Program-made: the position numbers and the translations under genes
Shown: positions 1 to 15,253 of the stretch, in pieces
Position numbering within the stretch: the first letter of the stretch is position 1
Layout of the letters: the number at the start of each line of letters is the position of its first letter
Notes under the pieces: generated by a model
Seen by the model: only the letters and a program-made list of their open reading frames with translations
Told to the model about the DNA's origin: nothing
Database searches by the model: none
Source of the DNA: Phaeotremella fagi
Taxonomy: Eukaryota > Basidiomycota > Tremellomycetes > Tremellales > Phaeotremellaceae
Length of the DNA: 64,000 bases
Direction of reading: 5' to 3'
NCBI GenBank assembly: GCA_001599715.1
Contig: BCHU01000001.1
Coordinates: 372,001-436,000 of the forward strand

Positions 1-1294
1 TAGTGAAGGAACCGTTTCGGATGGTTGGGGTTCAGATACCGCAGGAGCTGGTACTGAATCTTGCGTATTGGTAAGTGGGACCAGTGTTGAAGATACTGAC
101 GGAATCGTATCGATTACAGCAGGATCTGCAATGGCTGTTGTTGTTGGAGATATTGTAGGCGGAATCTCTTCTTTCTCGGATGTAACAACGTCCCCCGCTT
201 TCAATGACAATTCCTCCTTCAATTCGACGCCCGGCGATAACACCTTATGAACTTCAACCGGGTGTACTTCTTCACTTGACCCTTCAACCTGAGTGATCTC
301 CATCACATCATCCTCACCAACAACTTCTACCAACTTTCCAACAGTCCTACTAACCCAACTCCATCGCGGACCTCTAACACGTTTCCTACCAACCCTTCTC
401 AGCTCCCTACGTTCCTCTTCACGTCTCAACCAATCCCTCAAAGATTCCTTATTCCTCTCCTCCTCCTCTAACGCAGCTTCAATCAATTCGTCCTGAGTCA
501 TTTTCCTTTGACCACGAATTTCACCAGTCTCATGTTGAGCTTTACGACCTTTCCTATTTGGATTCAGTTTCTCTTGTAATTCTTTTTCTTGGATTTCAGC
601 TTCGGTACGTAAAGTCGACGCTCTTAGATTTGATCTTCGAGCTTCAGATCGATGGGCACGTTTGGCTTCCCTTCGCTGACGACGCAAAGCTAAGGCTAGA
701 GTTGTAGGTGCCATTGATGAAGGGTCGATAGTTGGGTCATCAAGTGTGTAAACAGTTTTGTCTTCAATTTGAGGTTGAGGTAATGTAGAGGAAGAAGGGT
801 CAACGAAACGAGCTTGTTTCGGTTGCGTGGAGGTCTTTGGTGCGAGTGGGTTGTACACTGATTTGCCTTTACCTTTGGCCTAATGTAAAATCAGTAAGAG
901 TGGTATGATCTATGGAATATAAACTGACCTTTCGCCTTTCTTCACGTCGTATCTCCCTCTCCTCAGCTTCTTCATCCATCTCAATCTCCTCATCAGTATC
1001 AGCGAATTCATCCAAGAACACATCTCTGACATCCTCTGCGATTGAGTGAGTTGGAATTATAAACACTCGATCAAGAATGAACCAACTCACGAGGTGCTTC
1101 AAATTCCTCGTCATCTACTTCTTCAGCGAAAAGTTCATCTTTCTGATCTTCCTCGTGAGCTTTCTCGAGTAGCTCTCTCATACTGTGGGGTGGGATATGA
1201 GCTTGTGGCCTATCATTGCTAACCGAGGATTTACTAACCGATTACCAGCCGTAGCTCTCTTACTACGCCCTAAGGCGAGTGGTTCGTATGACAT
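1..1294 (-). CDS. VPS72: VPS72/SWC2 (YL1 family), SWR1 complex subunit, 5' part only
   Basis: The gene starts at 1294 on the minus strand and runs off the left edge, so the C-terminal YL1_C domain lies outside. The opening is diagnostic of the YL1 family: after MSYEPLALGR comes SKRATAGNRMRELLEKA, matching the family's R(R/A)(S/T)AGN(R/K)M-LL signature, followed by an acidic stretch (ELFAEEVDDEEFE, then DVFLDEFADTDEEIEMDEE) that in family members binds H2A.Z-H2B. The later part is basic and helical, with a conserved-looking MTQDELIEAALEEEERN segment. Introns are seen at about 1183-1238, 1036-1090 and in the 880-930 region. Family members deliver the histone variant H2A.Z in the SWR1 remodelling complex. 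The gene is divergent from EF2, sharing about 365 bp upstream. Identity is well supported; the splice sites were placed by eye. Confidence 0.88.
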
Positions 1295-1659
1295 GGTGGG
1301 TCGTGTGTGGTGGGTGGTTGTAGCTGTAGATTCTAGTAGTAGATGCTAGCAGCTTACTTATACTTGTACTCAACAACAACACACTCTCTGCCACTCGGTC
1401 ATAACCGATATAACACCGAATGAAACGCCGAAGAACCCTTTTATATTTTCCTTTCTGAGCCCTATCTCCAACGTTCATTTCAATCTTCCTTCCTTTTTCC
1501 TTTTTATCTTTTCTCAAAAAAAACAACTTCATTTTCACTTCTATCCCAGGATAGTCATTCTCGGGAAGAAGTTCAGTCAATCTCGAAAACAAAGTCAAAG
1601 TCAATAGACTATATCTCTTTTTAAAACTTTTTATCTAACCTAAAAAAAAACAATTCAAA
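1295..1659. promoter_or_regulatory. Shared upstream region of VPS72 and EF2
   Basis: 365 bp lie between two divergent start codons. The EF2-proximal side holds a 32-nt pyrimidine tract at 1484-1515 broken by a single A, followed by A-rich sequence up to the EF2 ATG. CT-rich tracts of this kind commonly mark the transcription start region of strongly expressed fungal genes; that role here is inferred. No TATA box was seen. Confidence 0.5.
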
Positions 1660-4600
1660 ATGGTAAGTTTCGACCCAGTTATCGCTGAAATTTCTTGATT
1701 GCTAATTCCATCTTTTTCTCATGTTTAGGTTAAGTAAGTCATCTTCATATCTCTAGCTCTCAATATCAACTTCTGCACTTCATTTGCTCCAACCATACAT
1801 CTTTTATTCCATCCGAAACCTATCCATTCCATCACTCGCCACCGAATTTCTCACCCTGTCTCCAAAATTGTCTCAGAATGTTAAAAGTATCTTGAACTGA
1901 CTCCCTACCTTTCTTAGCTTCACCGTTGACGAAATCAGGGCCGTGAGTGTTTTGACGGACCATACAAGTAAATCATACTCACTCCTCTTCTCAGCTTATG
2001 GACAAGCCCACGAACATCCGTAACATGTCCGTTATTGCCCATGTCGATCACGGAAAGTCCACCCTTACCGACTCCCTTGTCGCCAAAGCTGGTATCATTG
2101 CTGGTGCCAAAGCTGGTGACCAACGTTTCATGGACACCCGGTTAGTCATCTCATCTAAAAATATGTTAGTCATCACTGACAGCCTCCCAGTCAAGATGAA
2201 ATTGACCGTGGTATCACCATCAAGTCAACCGCCATCTCCATGTACTTTGGTCTTCCAAAGGAAGATGTTGCCGACGTCAAACAAAAGACTGACGGTAACG
2301 AATTCTTGATCAACTTGATCGATTCCCCAGGTCACGTCGATTTCTCTTCAGAAGTTACTGCCGCTCTCCGTGTCACTGATGGGTAAGTGGATCATCATAT
2401 AATCTCTACCATCATCTAACCAAACTTAGTGCCCTTGTCGTCGTCGACTGTGTCGAAGGTGTTTGTGTCCAAACCGAGACCGTTTTACGTCAATCCCTCG
2501 CCGAGCGTGTCAAGCCAGTCGTTATCATCAACAAGGTCGACCGTGCTTTACTCGAACTCCAAGTCTCCAAGGAAGATCTTTACCAATCTTTCTGTAGAAC
2601 CGTTGAATCCGTCAACGTTATCATCTCCACCTACAACGATGCTGCTCTTGGTGATGTTCAAGTTTACCCAGAACAAGGTACCGTCGCTTTCGGTTCAGGT
2701 CTTCACGGTTGGGCTTTCTCCCTTCGTCAATTCGCCACCAGATACGCCAAGAAATTCGGTGTAGACAAGAACAAGCTCATGCCAAAACTTTGGGGAGACA
2801 ACTACTTCAACCCAAAGACGAAGAAGTGGACCAAATCTGCTGAGGCTGATGGCAAACAACTTGAACGTGCTTTCAACATGTTCGTTCTTGACCCAATCTT
2901 CAGAATTTTCGACTCCATCATGAACTTCAAGAAAGAGGAAATCCCAGGACTCCTCGAGAAACTCGAAATCAAATTGTCCGCCGACGAGAAAGATTTGGAA
3001 GGAAAGCCTCTCCTCAAAGCTGTTATGAAGAAATTCTTACCAGCCGGTGACTCCCTCCTCGAGATGATTGTCATCAACCTCCCATCCCCAGCTCTCGCTC
3101 AAAGATACCGTGTCGAGACTCTTTACGAAGGTCCTATGGACGATGAATCCGCTATCGCCATCCGTGACTGTGACCCCAAAGGTCCTCTTATGGTTTACGT
3201 CTCCAAAATGGTTCCAACATCCGACAAAGGTCGTTTCTACGCTTTCGGTCGTGTCTTCTCTGGTACCGTTTCATCAGGTCCCAAAATCCGTATCCAAGGT
3301 CCTAACTTCGTTCCCGGTAAGAAAGATGACTCTGTTATCAAATCTATCCAACGTACCGTTCTCATGATGGGACGATCCGTCGAAGCTATCGAAGACTGTC
3401 CAGCTGGTAACATTGTCGGTCTTGTCGGTGTCGATCAATTCTTGCTTAAATCCGGTACCCTCACCACCTCCGAGACTGCTCACAACATGAGAGTCATGAA
3501 ATTCTCCGTCTCCCCAGTCGTTCAAGTCGCCGTTGAATGCAAGAACGCTGCCGATTTACCCAAACTCGTTGAAGGTCTTAAACGTCTCTCCAAGTCCGAC
3601 CCATGTGTCAAGACCTGGATGGACGAGAATGGATCAATCATCGTTGCCGGTGCTGGTGAATTGCATCTTGAAATCTGTCTTAACGATCTCGAGAACGATC
3701 ACGCTGGTGTTCCTCTCCGTAAATCCGACCCAGTCGTCGGTTACAGAGAAACCGTTACCGCTGAATCATCAATGATCGCCTTGTCTAAATCCCAAAACAA
3801 ACACAACAGACTGTGGGTTAAAGCTGAACCACTTGACGAAGAATTGGCCAAGGACATTGAAAACGGTAAAGTCGCTCCTCGTGATGACCCCAAACTCCGT
3901 GCTCGTTACCTCGCCGACACCTACGGTTGGGATGTTACCGATGCCAGAAAGATTTGGTGTTTCGGTCCAGACACCACTGGTCCAAACATCATGACTGATG
4001 CTTCCAAGGGTGTTCAATACCTTAACGAAATCAAAGATTCTTGTGTCGCCGCTTTCCAATGGGCTTCCAAGGAAGGAGCTGTCTGTGACGAGCCAATGCG
4101 TGGTGTCAGATTCAACATCTTGGACTGTACTGTAAGTTTTTGTTTATCTTACAGATTATACAACCATAACTAATGACTTTCTTAGCTCCACACTGATGCT
4201 ATCCACAGAGGTGGTGGTCAAATTATCCCAACTGCCAGAAGAGTTTGTTACGCTGCTCAACTTCTCGCTAAACCAGGATTGCAAGAACCAATGTTCTTGG
4301 TTGAAATCGCATGTCCAGACAGTGCTCAAGGTGGTGTTTACTCTTGTTTGAACGTCAGAAGAGGACACGTGTTCTCATCAGAACAACGTATCGGTACCCC
4401 AATGTACACCATGAAGGGTGAGTAGATTTATATCTAAATCGTCCATATATGATCTAAATACTGACAAACCAATTTTTAGCTTACCTCCCAGTATCTGAAT
4501 CTTTCGGTTTCAACGCCGATTTACGTGCCGCAACTGGTGGACAAGCTTTCCCACAAGCCGTCTTCGATCATTACGCATTAATGAACGGTGACCCCACAGA

Positions 4601-4700
4601 GAAAGGTTCCAAGATTGAAGAATTAGCTATCAAGATCAGAACTAGAAAAGGTCTTAAACCACCTGTTCCACTTTACGACGAATACTATGACAAATTGTAA
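1660..4700 (+). CDS. EFT2: Translation elongation factor 2 (eEF2)
   Basis: This is the GTPase that drives ribosomal translocation in the cytosol. Proposed exons are 1660-1662, 1729-1733, 1918-1942, 1995-2140, 2191-2382, 2430-4131, 4186-4417 and 4480-4700, giving 841 aa, close to the 842 aa of yeast EF2. The start [15 protein letters not shown] matches EF2 and forces the tiny first exons. Visible motifs are the P-loop AHVDHGKST, switch I with [18 protein letters not shown] (G3), NKVDR (G4), and DAIHRGGGQ, which holds the histidine modified to diphthamide. The C-terminus ends YYDKL. Codon use is strongly biased to C-ending codons (GTC, ATC, TTC, GGT), as expected for a highly expressed gene. 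It is convergent with PEX1. The product is essentially certain; the micro-exons deserve RNA confirmation. Confidence 0.97.
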
Positions 4701-4956
4701 AATAACAATCCAATTCTTTAAATGGTTTGTTATTATGGTTTAGTTGAATAAAAATTGAAAGGGGCAGTCAAATTCTTTTTCGTGTTTCTCTTTTTCTTAT
4801 ATATTTACTTCTTCTTTCCTGCTTGTGATTCATATTTTTGTTTTCAAATTGTAGTAAAATATATAATTCATTGAATGCATTTTACTCTTTTGTTTCACTT
4901 CAATTATTCTGCTTTCTTTTGTTCACACAAAAAACGTTTGCATGGGCAGCAAAGGA

Positions 4957-8762
<3,806 letters not shown>

Positions 8763-9054
8763 TGTTTGTTGTTCAACAGATGGATGTGGAAGATTAATTT
8801 TGTTGTTGGATTTGCTTTGAAATTCAGCTGTCGTTTACGTTTACGGTTATTGATTCACGTTTTGTTACCGTACGGAACGTGGAATTGGCGGTTGGCATTT
8901 AGAGGTGGAAAGTTTGAAAGACTACAATTTACATGACAGATTAGGTATAAACAGCAAACAAAGATCAAGACTAGAGTAAAATACATGAGATCAAGAAGAT
9001 TGAGAATAATGATACAGAAAAATGAAACATGAGCAGAAAACAGGATATACATTT

Positions 9055-12000
9055 TCAGAAAGCGAAAAGAGCAGCTCCCTTCTTCCTTCCGAAAGAATAG
9101 ATCAACAATCCAGAACCGAATAGACCGACCTAATAGTGTCAAGTCAGTAAGCTGACGAAATAATTACTCACAGTGATACCTATAGCTACTTGTACCATTC
9201 TGAAACCGATCACTAAACCTTGACTATATGAATCTGCTGAATTCGTGTTTACAGACATTGCAAGACCGCCAGCGGCTTTTGGCTTTGGTTAGTGATATGA
9301 TCATTAATTTAGTCTTTGATTTACCAGCAATACCCGACTGTGGGATTATTGATCAGATATAATGACGACATTATCAAAAAGGTTGGACTTACAGGAACCA
9401 AGAACAATACCCCCGTGACCATCGACGTGAAAGCTGTTCCACCGAATATTCTCGAATAAACGTTTCCCAAGATACTGAAAACATAATGGTCAGCAACTTT
9501 TGAACGATGAAAGTGTAGTCATACCCAATCACAAAAGCCCCAATAGCAGAAACGACATCACTATGATTGAATATGTAATGATTAGCCAGAGTGTTCGTAG
9601 CGAAACCGATACAACTGATGACGACCATGACTGGGAGCTGTTTACTCCTAATCGGCTGCATATTCCAAAGACTCAACACGGTCGAGAAAACAGGAACCAA
9701 AATAATCAAATAAATAGGAGGCATGGATTGTCTATACCAAGGCATATCAGGAGTTCGGAAACAAGTGATCGACCCTTGTTGAAGACCAGAAGTCACAGAA
9801 TCGGAGGTCCCATTTGAGAAAGTAAAAGTTCCGTTGAAAGGTAATAAAGAGTTGATACCACTGGTAACGTTTGATAACGTTTGATTGAGATTGTCTGGAT
9901 TGAAAGTTCCATGAACTGTCATGACTGAATTGGCAAGTGCTGCAGCTGCGTTGGAAGCTCTTCGGGCTTTTTGATCCATTACAAAAAATAAATCTGAACC
10001 GATGGTGATTCCGAATCCTAGGAATAATGAGTAGATGATAGCGTATACCATTCTGACTGAACCTGAGACGATGTTTTTGGACGCCAGCTCCAGAGAACCA
10101 CATACTAATATGTTCAGCTATGCTGTCAAAGATCCCAACTCACAAATAGTATATCCAGGTAAAATCAAAACGACACCAGCCGATCCTACAGCTTGATAAC
10201 AGAATAAACCAGTTGTAGATAAACCTCTAGCGACGAATGAAATGATAGTAGCGATAGAGATCCTAAAAAACTGTTAAGCAATCTGTTTCCACCAACACCC
10301 CACTCACTCAAAGATATTAGAATACATAGCCGATTTAGACGAAACATGAATCTGAAGAAAACTCAAAAGAATCCCACAACACCCAGCAGCCAATCCATCA
10401 ATAAAACTACCGCCAAAGCCCAAAGGAGCGATAATACTCGAAGCGAGATAAGCCAGTATCATCCTCTGCCATAAATTATAATGACTAGGTGATTTAAGTA
10501 ACGCTCCGACAAGTTTCGTGCCCTCCTCAGCACCCATTTCGTCGTGTACCACCGAACGATAGATTCGATGTGTTTTGTGTAGTTTACCTAGATCTAGGCC
10601 ACCGCCGGCTTTTACGAAATGGGTTTCAGAGGTTCGGGCGTCAATGTCTCCAAAGGAGGCTATGACTATTGAAGGGAAATGGATGAATTGGGCGTCGATT
10701 TCTAGGACTAGGGCGGTGGCGGCTAGTTGAGATTCGATTCTGTGGGAGGGTGCTCCGAATGTCATTAACGCTTTGGCTAGTTTTAGGATAAACGTTTGAC
10801 GAGTCACGATATCTGACCAAGTAACGTCAATGACGAAGTTGATGTAGAAGGTTTGAACCACACTCACCTGTGACGTGAATTTGAATGGATTGTCGACGAT
10901 TCCTATCACCCATACCGAGTACGATTCCCAAACTCCCTCGTCTCCCAAAAGTCATATCAGCAATACTACTTCTACGTCTATTACTCTTCATCTTCTTCTT
11001 GTTCAATCTAGGATCATCAGGATCCAACTCCTCCGCCCCAAACGTTGAAGACGCAGCAGATTGATTCCGACGTAAAGGTTCACCACCATCGCCATCGGTC
11101 GAACCACCAGTAATCCTCCGTCTCATGCCTTGACTTGATCTACCGAATCTCAGGAAGCTTAATAAACCCCCTGTCGTCTCCCTCGAATCTCCATCTTCGA
11201 TTTGTCGAGTTGATCGACGTATCATGTCGTTTCTACCGTTCCCATTCCCATTCGTCGAATTATCGGAGAACGATCTTTGATGTCTTGGTTTCTCGTAATC
11301 GTCATTCTTCTTATTTGATCTTATACTGTTGTATGAGTTCTTCATATCGTATTCACCACCACCTTGGAGAGTTGTATCACTGTCATGTCGGGGTGTACCA
11401 TATCGTCGATCATCTTGATGAGGAGGATCCCATCCTTTATCTTCCCTAAAACTGTCATACTGCTGATAATGAGGTTGAGGTGGTACAGGTGATTGTCTCA
11501 TCGAACGAGGTCCCTCCGGTTCAGCGTCATATCGTCTGAAACCAGGTGATTGATGTCCATGAGGCTGAGGTATCGGTGTATTGGAAGGTCTCTGAGTCTG
11601 ATTGTAAGCTTGTCCACCTGATCCACGATGTTGTCCTCCAGATGGTGTGTTCAGAGTACTGGACGCAGGAGCGTGATATTGTTGAGTCACAGGTTGAGGA
11701 TATTGATATTGATCAAAACCTTCGTCCATGCTTGGCGGCTGTGGTCGAGGACGATTAGGACTCTCCGGTGGATGAGACATTAACATGGAAGTTCGAACTG
11801 CAGGTGACCGATTGGCAGAATTTGGACTTGGTAAAGGTCTCTGAGGTGGTTGATGCTGCTGCTGTTTACGTCTACTCTCGTCTTCTTGAAGCATACGTTT
11901 CTGCATCTCCTCCTCACGAAGTTGTTGCTGTTGCTGATGATAAGTCAATAGTCCAGGTTGAGAAGGTGGGATTTCAGACATTGTCGAACCTCTAGGTGAG

Positions 12001-12512
12001 ACATCGATTGACGGTGAATAAGGATCAAAATGTGAAGGTACGTTGGGAGCTGACAACAGTGAATCGTAAGTTGGTCTAGTTTCTTGTTGATTTGAGAATC
12101 TCTTTGAACCAACTTTACTTGGTGGCGGTGTATAATTATCTTTCCTTTGATTATGCTGTTGTTGTTGATTCTGATACTGATCCGATTGATAATTCTCGTG
12201 ATAAGATTGATCGTCGTTGACAGGTACAGATTGATAATGACCACCGTCGCCACTCGTTCTAGTATCTGATAAAGTTATCTCCTCTCCTCCGTACCGTTGA
12301 CCGTTGACGTCGTATGAACGATTTGGATCATCGTACTGAGGTTGAGAATTTGATTGTGGACGTTTCAAATATCTCGGATCATGATGTACACCATGTACGG
12401 TGGAATCAGTAGCTGTCGTAGGAAGTGGTTCCATGTCATCACCACGATCGAATCTAACCTTTGAAGTTTGACGATCGGAAGCTTTAAGTGCTGGTCGTAT
12501 AGGATGTGACAT
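9055..12512 (-). CDS. PRM10: PRM10/ThrE-like (DUF1212) multi-pass membrane protein with long disordered N-terminus
   Basis: Starts at 12512 (MSHPIRPALKASDRQ). The first about 540 residues are low complexity, rich in Gln, Pro, Ser and Arg, and look cytosolic and disordered. From about 10.85 kb downward comes the ThrE/DUF1212 domain: FILKLAKALMTFGAPSHRIE, FIHFPSIVIASFGD and a long hydrophobic part with LAYLASSIIAPLGFGGSFID and further helices to the end at 9055 (GLLIYSFGRKKGAALFAF). Several short introns split the membrane part. Family relatives include yeast Prm10 and bacterial threonine/serine exporters; the substrate of the fungal members is not known to me. The family assignment is good. 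Transport activity is only inferred. The Gln-rich N-terminus is much longer than in bacterial members. Confidence 0.85.
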
Positions 12513-12925
12513 TGTTATCTTGAAGTTCTTTCGTCTTGATCAAGTCGATTTGTCGTTTTTTTGTATTAGTATCAAAACAATCAATTCCTGGAACGGAAAA
12601 AAATGCAATGTTGACATGAACAAAAATCCCTCTTTAATAACAAACCCGCCTCGTTAAAAATAACAAACCCGCCACGACGTGTTAGTCCAGACTATCGAAC
12701 GGAGCTGAAAAGTCAGTCAAGATTAGAATTCTGATCTCATCAACAGTGAAAATCTCTTAAAATAGTCGTATCATTGGGAACAATGCGGTCATATTTATTG
12801 TTATAGAACGGGAATACCGATTCAACTAGTGTAATCAGCCTCGTAAAACCTTGTTGATCGACATTAGTATTCAAATGATCACAAATTCGTTCGGCAGAAA
12901 TGAACTCATACAGTCGGTGACATCA
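12513..12925. promoter_or_regulatory. 413-bp upstream region of the PRM10-like gene
   Basis: No gene is seen. Two identical 15-bp copies of AATAACAAACCCGCC lie at 12636-12650 and 12659-12673, 23 bp apart, about 125-160 bp upstream of the PRM10-like start. The spacing is close to two helical turns, so they may be paired binding sites. Their function is unknown. Confidence 0.4.
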
Positions 12926-13659
12926 TCAAGCACCTTTGAGTTTATATTTCAACTCCTCCAGACCTTTTATACTACTCTGAGATTCTTTTTCACCACGTCT
13001 TTGAACTTCAACAGCTCCAGCTATCAATTCAGGTAAAGCCCAACGTAGAACTTCAGAGACGTCGACCGTCGTTCCAGCGTTATCGGCGATTCCACGTAAA
13101 GACAGGAAGGCAGCTACGAAGACACCCAAATGAGCCATCATTATTGTGTTATGATGTTTCAGTGTTATGAATTTGAATCCGGGTAATCGATTTGGTGTGT
13201 ATGACAGTGGGAGGATGGCTGTTTGGAGTAAACTAAAGAATCTGAGACTTATCGGCGTGGTTGGGTCGCTTATTAGACGTATGAATTGGGAGCATGATCT
13301 GGTGGGAATGAGCTGATATTCTCTGCGTGAAACCAATGACTGACATGATGACACAAATTGTCACAACGATATCAAGCAAGTTTTGCCATGTTTGGTTATC
13401 GTTGACGGTTTGTTGTTTTATCTGTTCGATCTCTGCTTCTTGCTCTAAGAGTTCATTCATTCAACTGATTTTCCTTGACGGCATGTCAATTGAAAGCTCA
13501 CCTTCCTCATCTATTATGACTGGAGCAGATGTAAGTCAGTCAAGTCTCGTTATTAGAGGCAGTAATGAACCTACCTCTGTCTGCAGATTTCCCCTCTTCA
13601 TTCACGTTAGCCTTCCTCTGAGCTTGTGATCTCTTTCTTGCACTTTGAGAAGGTGGCAT
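12926..13659 (-). CDS. Small predicted membrane protein, not recognised
   Basis: Proposed exons (minus strand) are 13659-13575, 13519-13502 (18 nt), 13444-13345 and 13298-12926, which sum to 576 nt or 191 aa. The reading frame stays open only with this splicing. The N-terminus is basic and polar (MPPSQSARKRSQAQRK), then an acidic, Gln-rich helix, then hydrophobic segments around LLDIVVTICVII, FFSLLQTAILPL and MMAHLGVFVAAFLSL, suggesting three membrane passes or re-entrant helices. The C-terminus is amphipathic (LEELKYKLKGA). It faces the proteasome alpha-4 gene across 244 bp. I do not recognise the family. It could be a fungus-specific ER or mitochondrial membrane protein. Confidence 0.7.
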
Positions 13660-13903
13660 CGGGTTGGGTGGGTGGGTGAGGGAAGGTGAAGGTGAAGGTG
13701 AAGGGAGTATATGTACCATGCGAGCACATTAACAACAACACCATGGACATCCTTCAATCTCCGTGTATATGCCACCAAGCGGTATTACCGGTAATAGATG
13801 AACGCGTGTCGTTTAAGTGGTGGTGGTGGTGGTGGTACAGTGAGTGAGTGAGTCATTGTCAACTTCGACATCTACCACCACCCCCACAGTCAGCTCTTAA
13901 ACA
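13660..13903. promoter_or_regulatory. Shared upstream region with G-rich tract, palindrome and proteasome-type element
   Basis: 244 bp lie between divergent starts. From the left: five GGG runs at 13661-13682 with loops of 1-3 nt, then three GGTGAA repeats at about 13685-13702; TGCCACC at 13770-13776, the reverse complement of GGTGGCA, the core of the Rpn4 element PACE; a perfect 14-bp palindrome TATTACCGGTAATA at 13783-13796; and GTG repeats at 13817-13836. The regulatory meaning of each is inferred. Confidence 0.45.
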
Positions 13904-15171
13904 ATGTCTAGGTCTTACGATAGAGGTGAGCTATTATCCCCGATAGCTATACCTCCAGCTAACATCTTCTCCCAGCTCTAACAGTCTTCTCCCCAGATGG
14001 ACATGTAAGCAGCTACCCATTCATCCATCCCATTCCTTTCTAACCATTCACCAGCTATTTCAAGTCGAATACGCTCTAGAAGCAGTTCGTAGAGGTACCT
14101 GTGCAGTAAGTCAAATCTATCCTATCGTTCCATAATCAACTAACGAACCCATCTCAAGGTCGGTGTCAGAGGTGCATCATGTGTCGTTTTAGGTGTCGAA
14201 AAGAAATCCGCTCTTCAATTACAAGACCCTAGGACGGTTAGGAAAGTTGCAATGTTAGATGATCATGTTTGTGTAGCTTTTGCTGGTTAGTGGAGGTCTT
14301 TTTTTAAAAGTGGAGCTGTGACTGACGTTTTAATTCAGGTCTAACAGCTGATGGACGAATCTTGATCGATAAAGCTAGAGTCGAATGTCAATCTCATAGA
14401 CTGACGGTTGAAGATCCAGTTTCTATTGAATATATCACAAAGCATGTAGCAGGGATTCAACAGGTTAGTTGCCGACATTTCGTTTTAATTAGTCGGTCAC
14501 AACTAACACACTCCAGCGATACACGCAATCAGGTGGTGTCAGACCTTTCGGTATTTCAACACTTATAGTCGGATTCGATCCAAACGACACAACTCCGAGA
14601 TTATATCAAACTGAACCCAGTGGAATTTATTCAGCGTGGAAGGTGAGTAGAGATTAGGTTTTGGAGGGTTAAGGCGTTACTGATTATTCATCGAATCTAG
14701 GCATGTGCTATTGGAAGATCATCCAAGACAGTTCGAGAATTCTTAGAAAAAAATCATGTAGACGAATTATCAAGAGAGGAGACTATCAAGCTCACAGTTA
14801 AAAGTCTTTTGGAGGTTGTTCAAACTGGTGCTAAGAATATTGAGATTTCAGTCATGGAGAGATACGGTGTCATCACGGTGAGTCGTCTTTATGGTTCGAA
14901 GTCCTCAACACAGAGATACTGAGACTCTTGTCTTTAGAATCTTGAACAAACGGAAATTGAAAAGATCGTAGCTAACATTGAAGCTGAGAAAGAAGCCGAA
15001 GCTGAGAAGAAGAGAGCGAGATTAGCAGCAACCCAAGCTGGTCAAGCTAGTATGGCAATGGGATCAGCGTTAGCTTCAGGTCAAGTTACTGGTACGGCAA
15101 CACCAACGGGCGGTAACGATAGTCAAGCACCTGGAGGTAGTGCACCGGGAGCAGGAAGTGGTGTTCAATAG
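13904..15171 (+). CDS. PRE6: 20S proteasome subunit alpha-4 (PSMA7/Pre6)
   Basis: Proposed exons are 13904-13925, 13976-14004, 14055-14105, 14159-14285, 14339-14463, 14517-14642, 14701-14877 and 14938-15171, giving 296 aa. The start [20 protein letters not shown] is the conserved alpha-subunit N-terminus whose tails gate the 20S core. The stretches [40 protein letters not shown] and [13 protein letters not shown] match alpha-4 better than its paralogues. The C-terminus is about 40 residues longer than animal PSMA7 and turns into an Ala/Gly/Gln-rich tail after a charged helix ([16 protein letters not shown]). Alpha subunits are non-catalytic. The gene starts 244 bp from a divergent small membrane-protein gene. 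Confidence 0.93.
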
Positions 15172-15253
15172 ATGGATACAAGTGTAAAACGACGATGTTG
15201 GGGTAACGAGTATTACATGCATAATTGTACATATGATGAATTACATCATTTAT

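Noticed and set aside
2802..4368. Several open frames antisense to EF2
   Set aside because: They mirror a highly codon-biased gene; no start context, splice logic or recognisable protein.
9389..10103. A separate membrane-protein gene on the minus strand
   Set aside because: It reads in frame with the PRM10-like gene through ordinary short introns; it is an internal exon of that gene.
11135..12253. Open frames overlapping the PRM10-like N-terminal exon in other frames
   Set aside because: Shadow frames created by the Gln/Pro-rich repeat codons.
13685..13853. GGTGAA, GTG and GTGA repeats as a functional satellite
   Set aside because: Short simple-sequence runs of 3-6 units, common in fungal promoters; kept only as landmarks.
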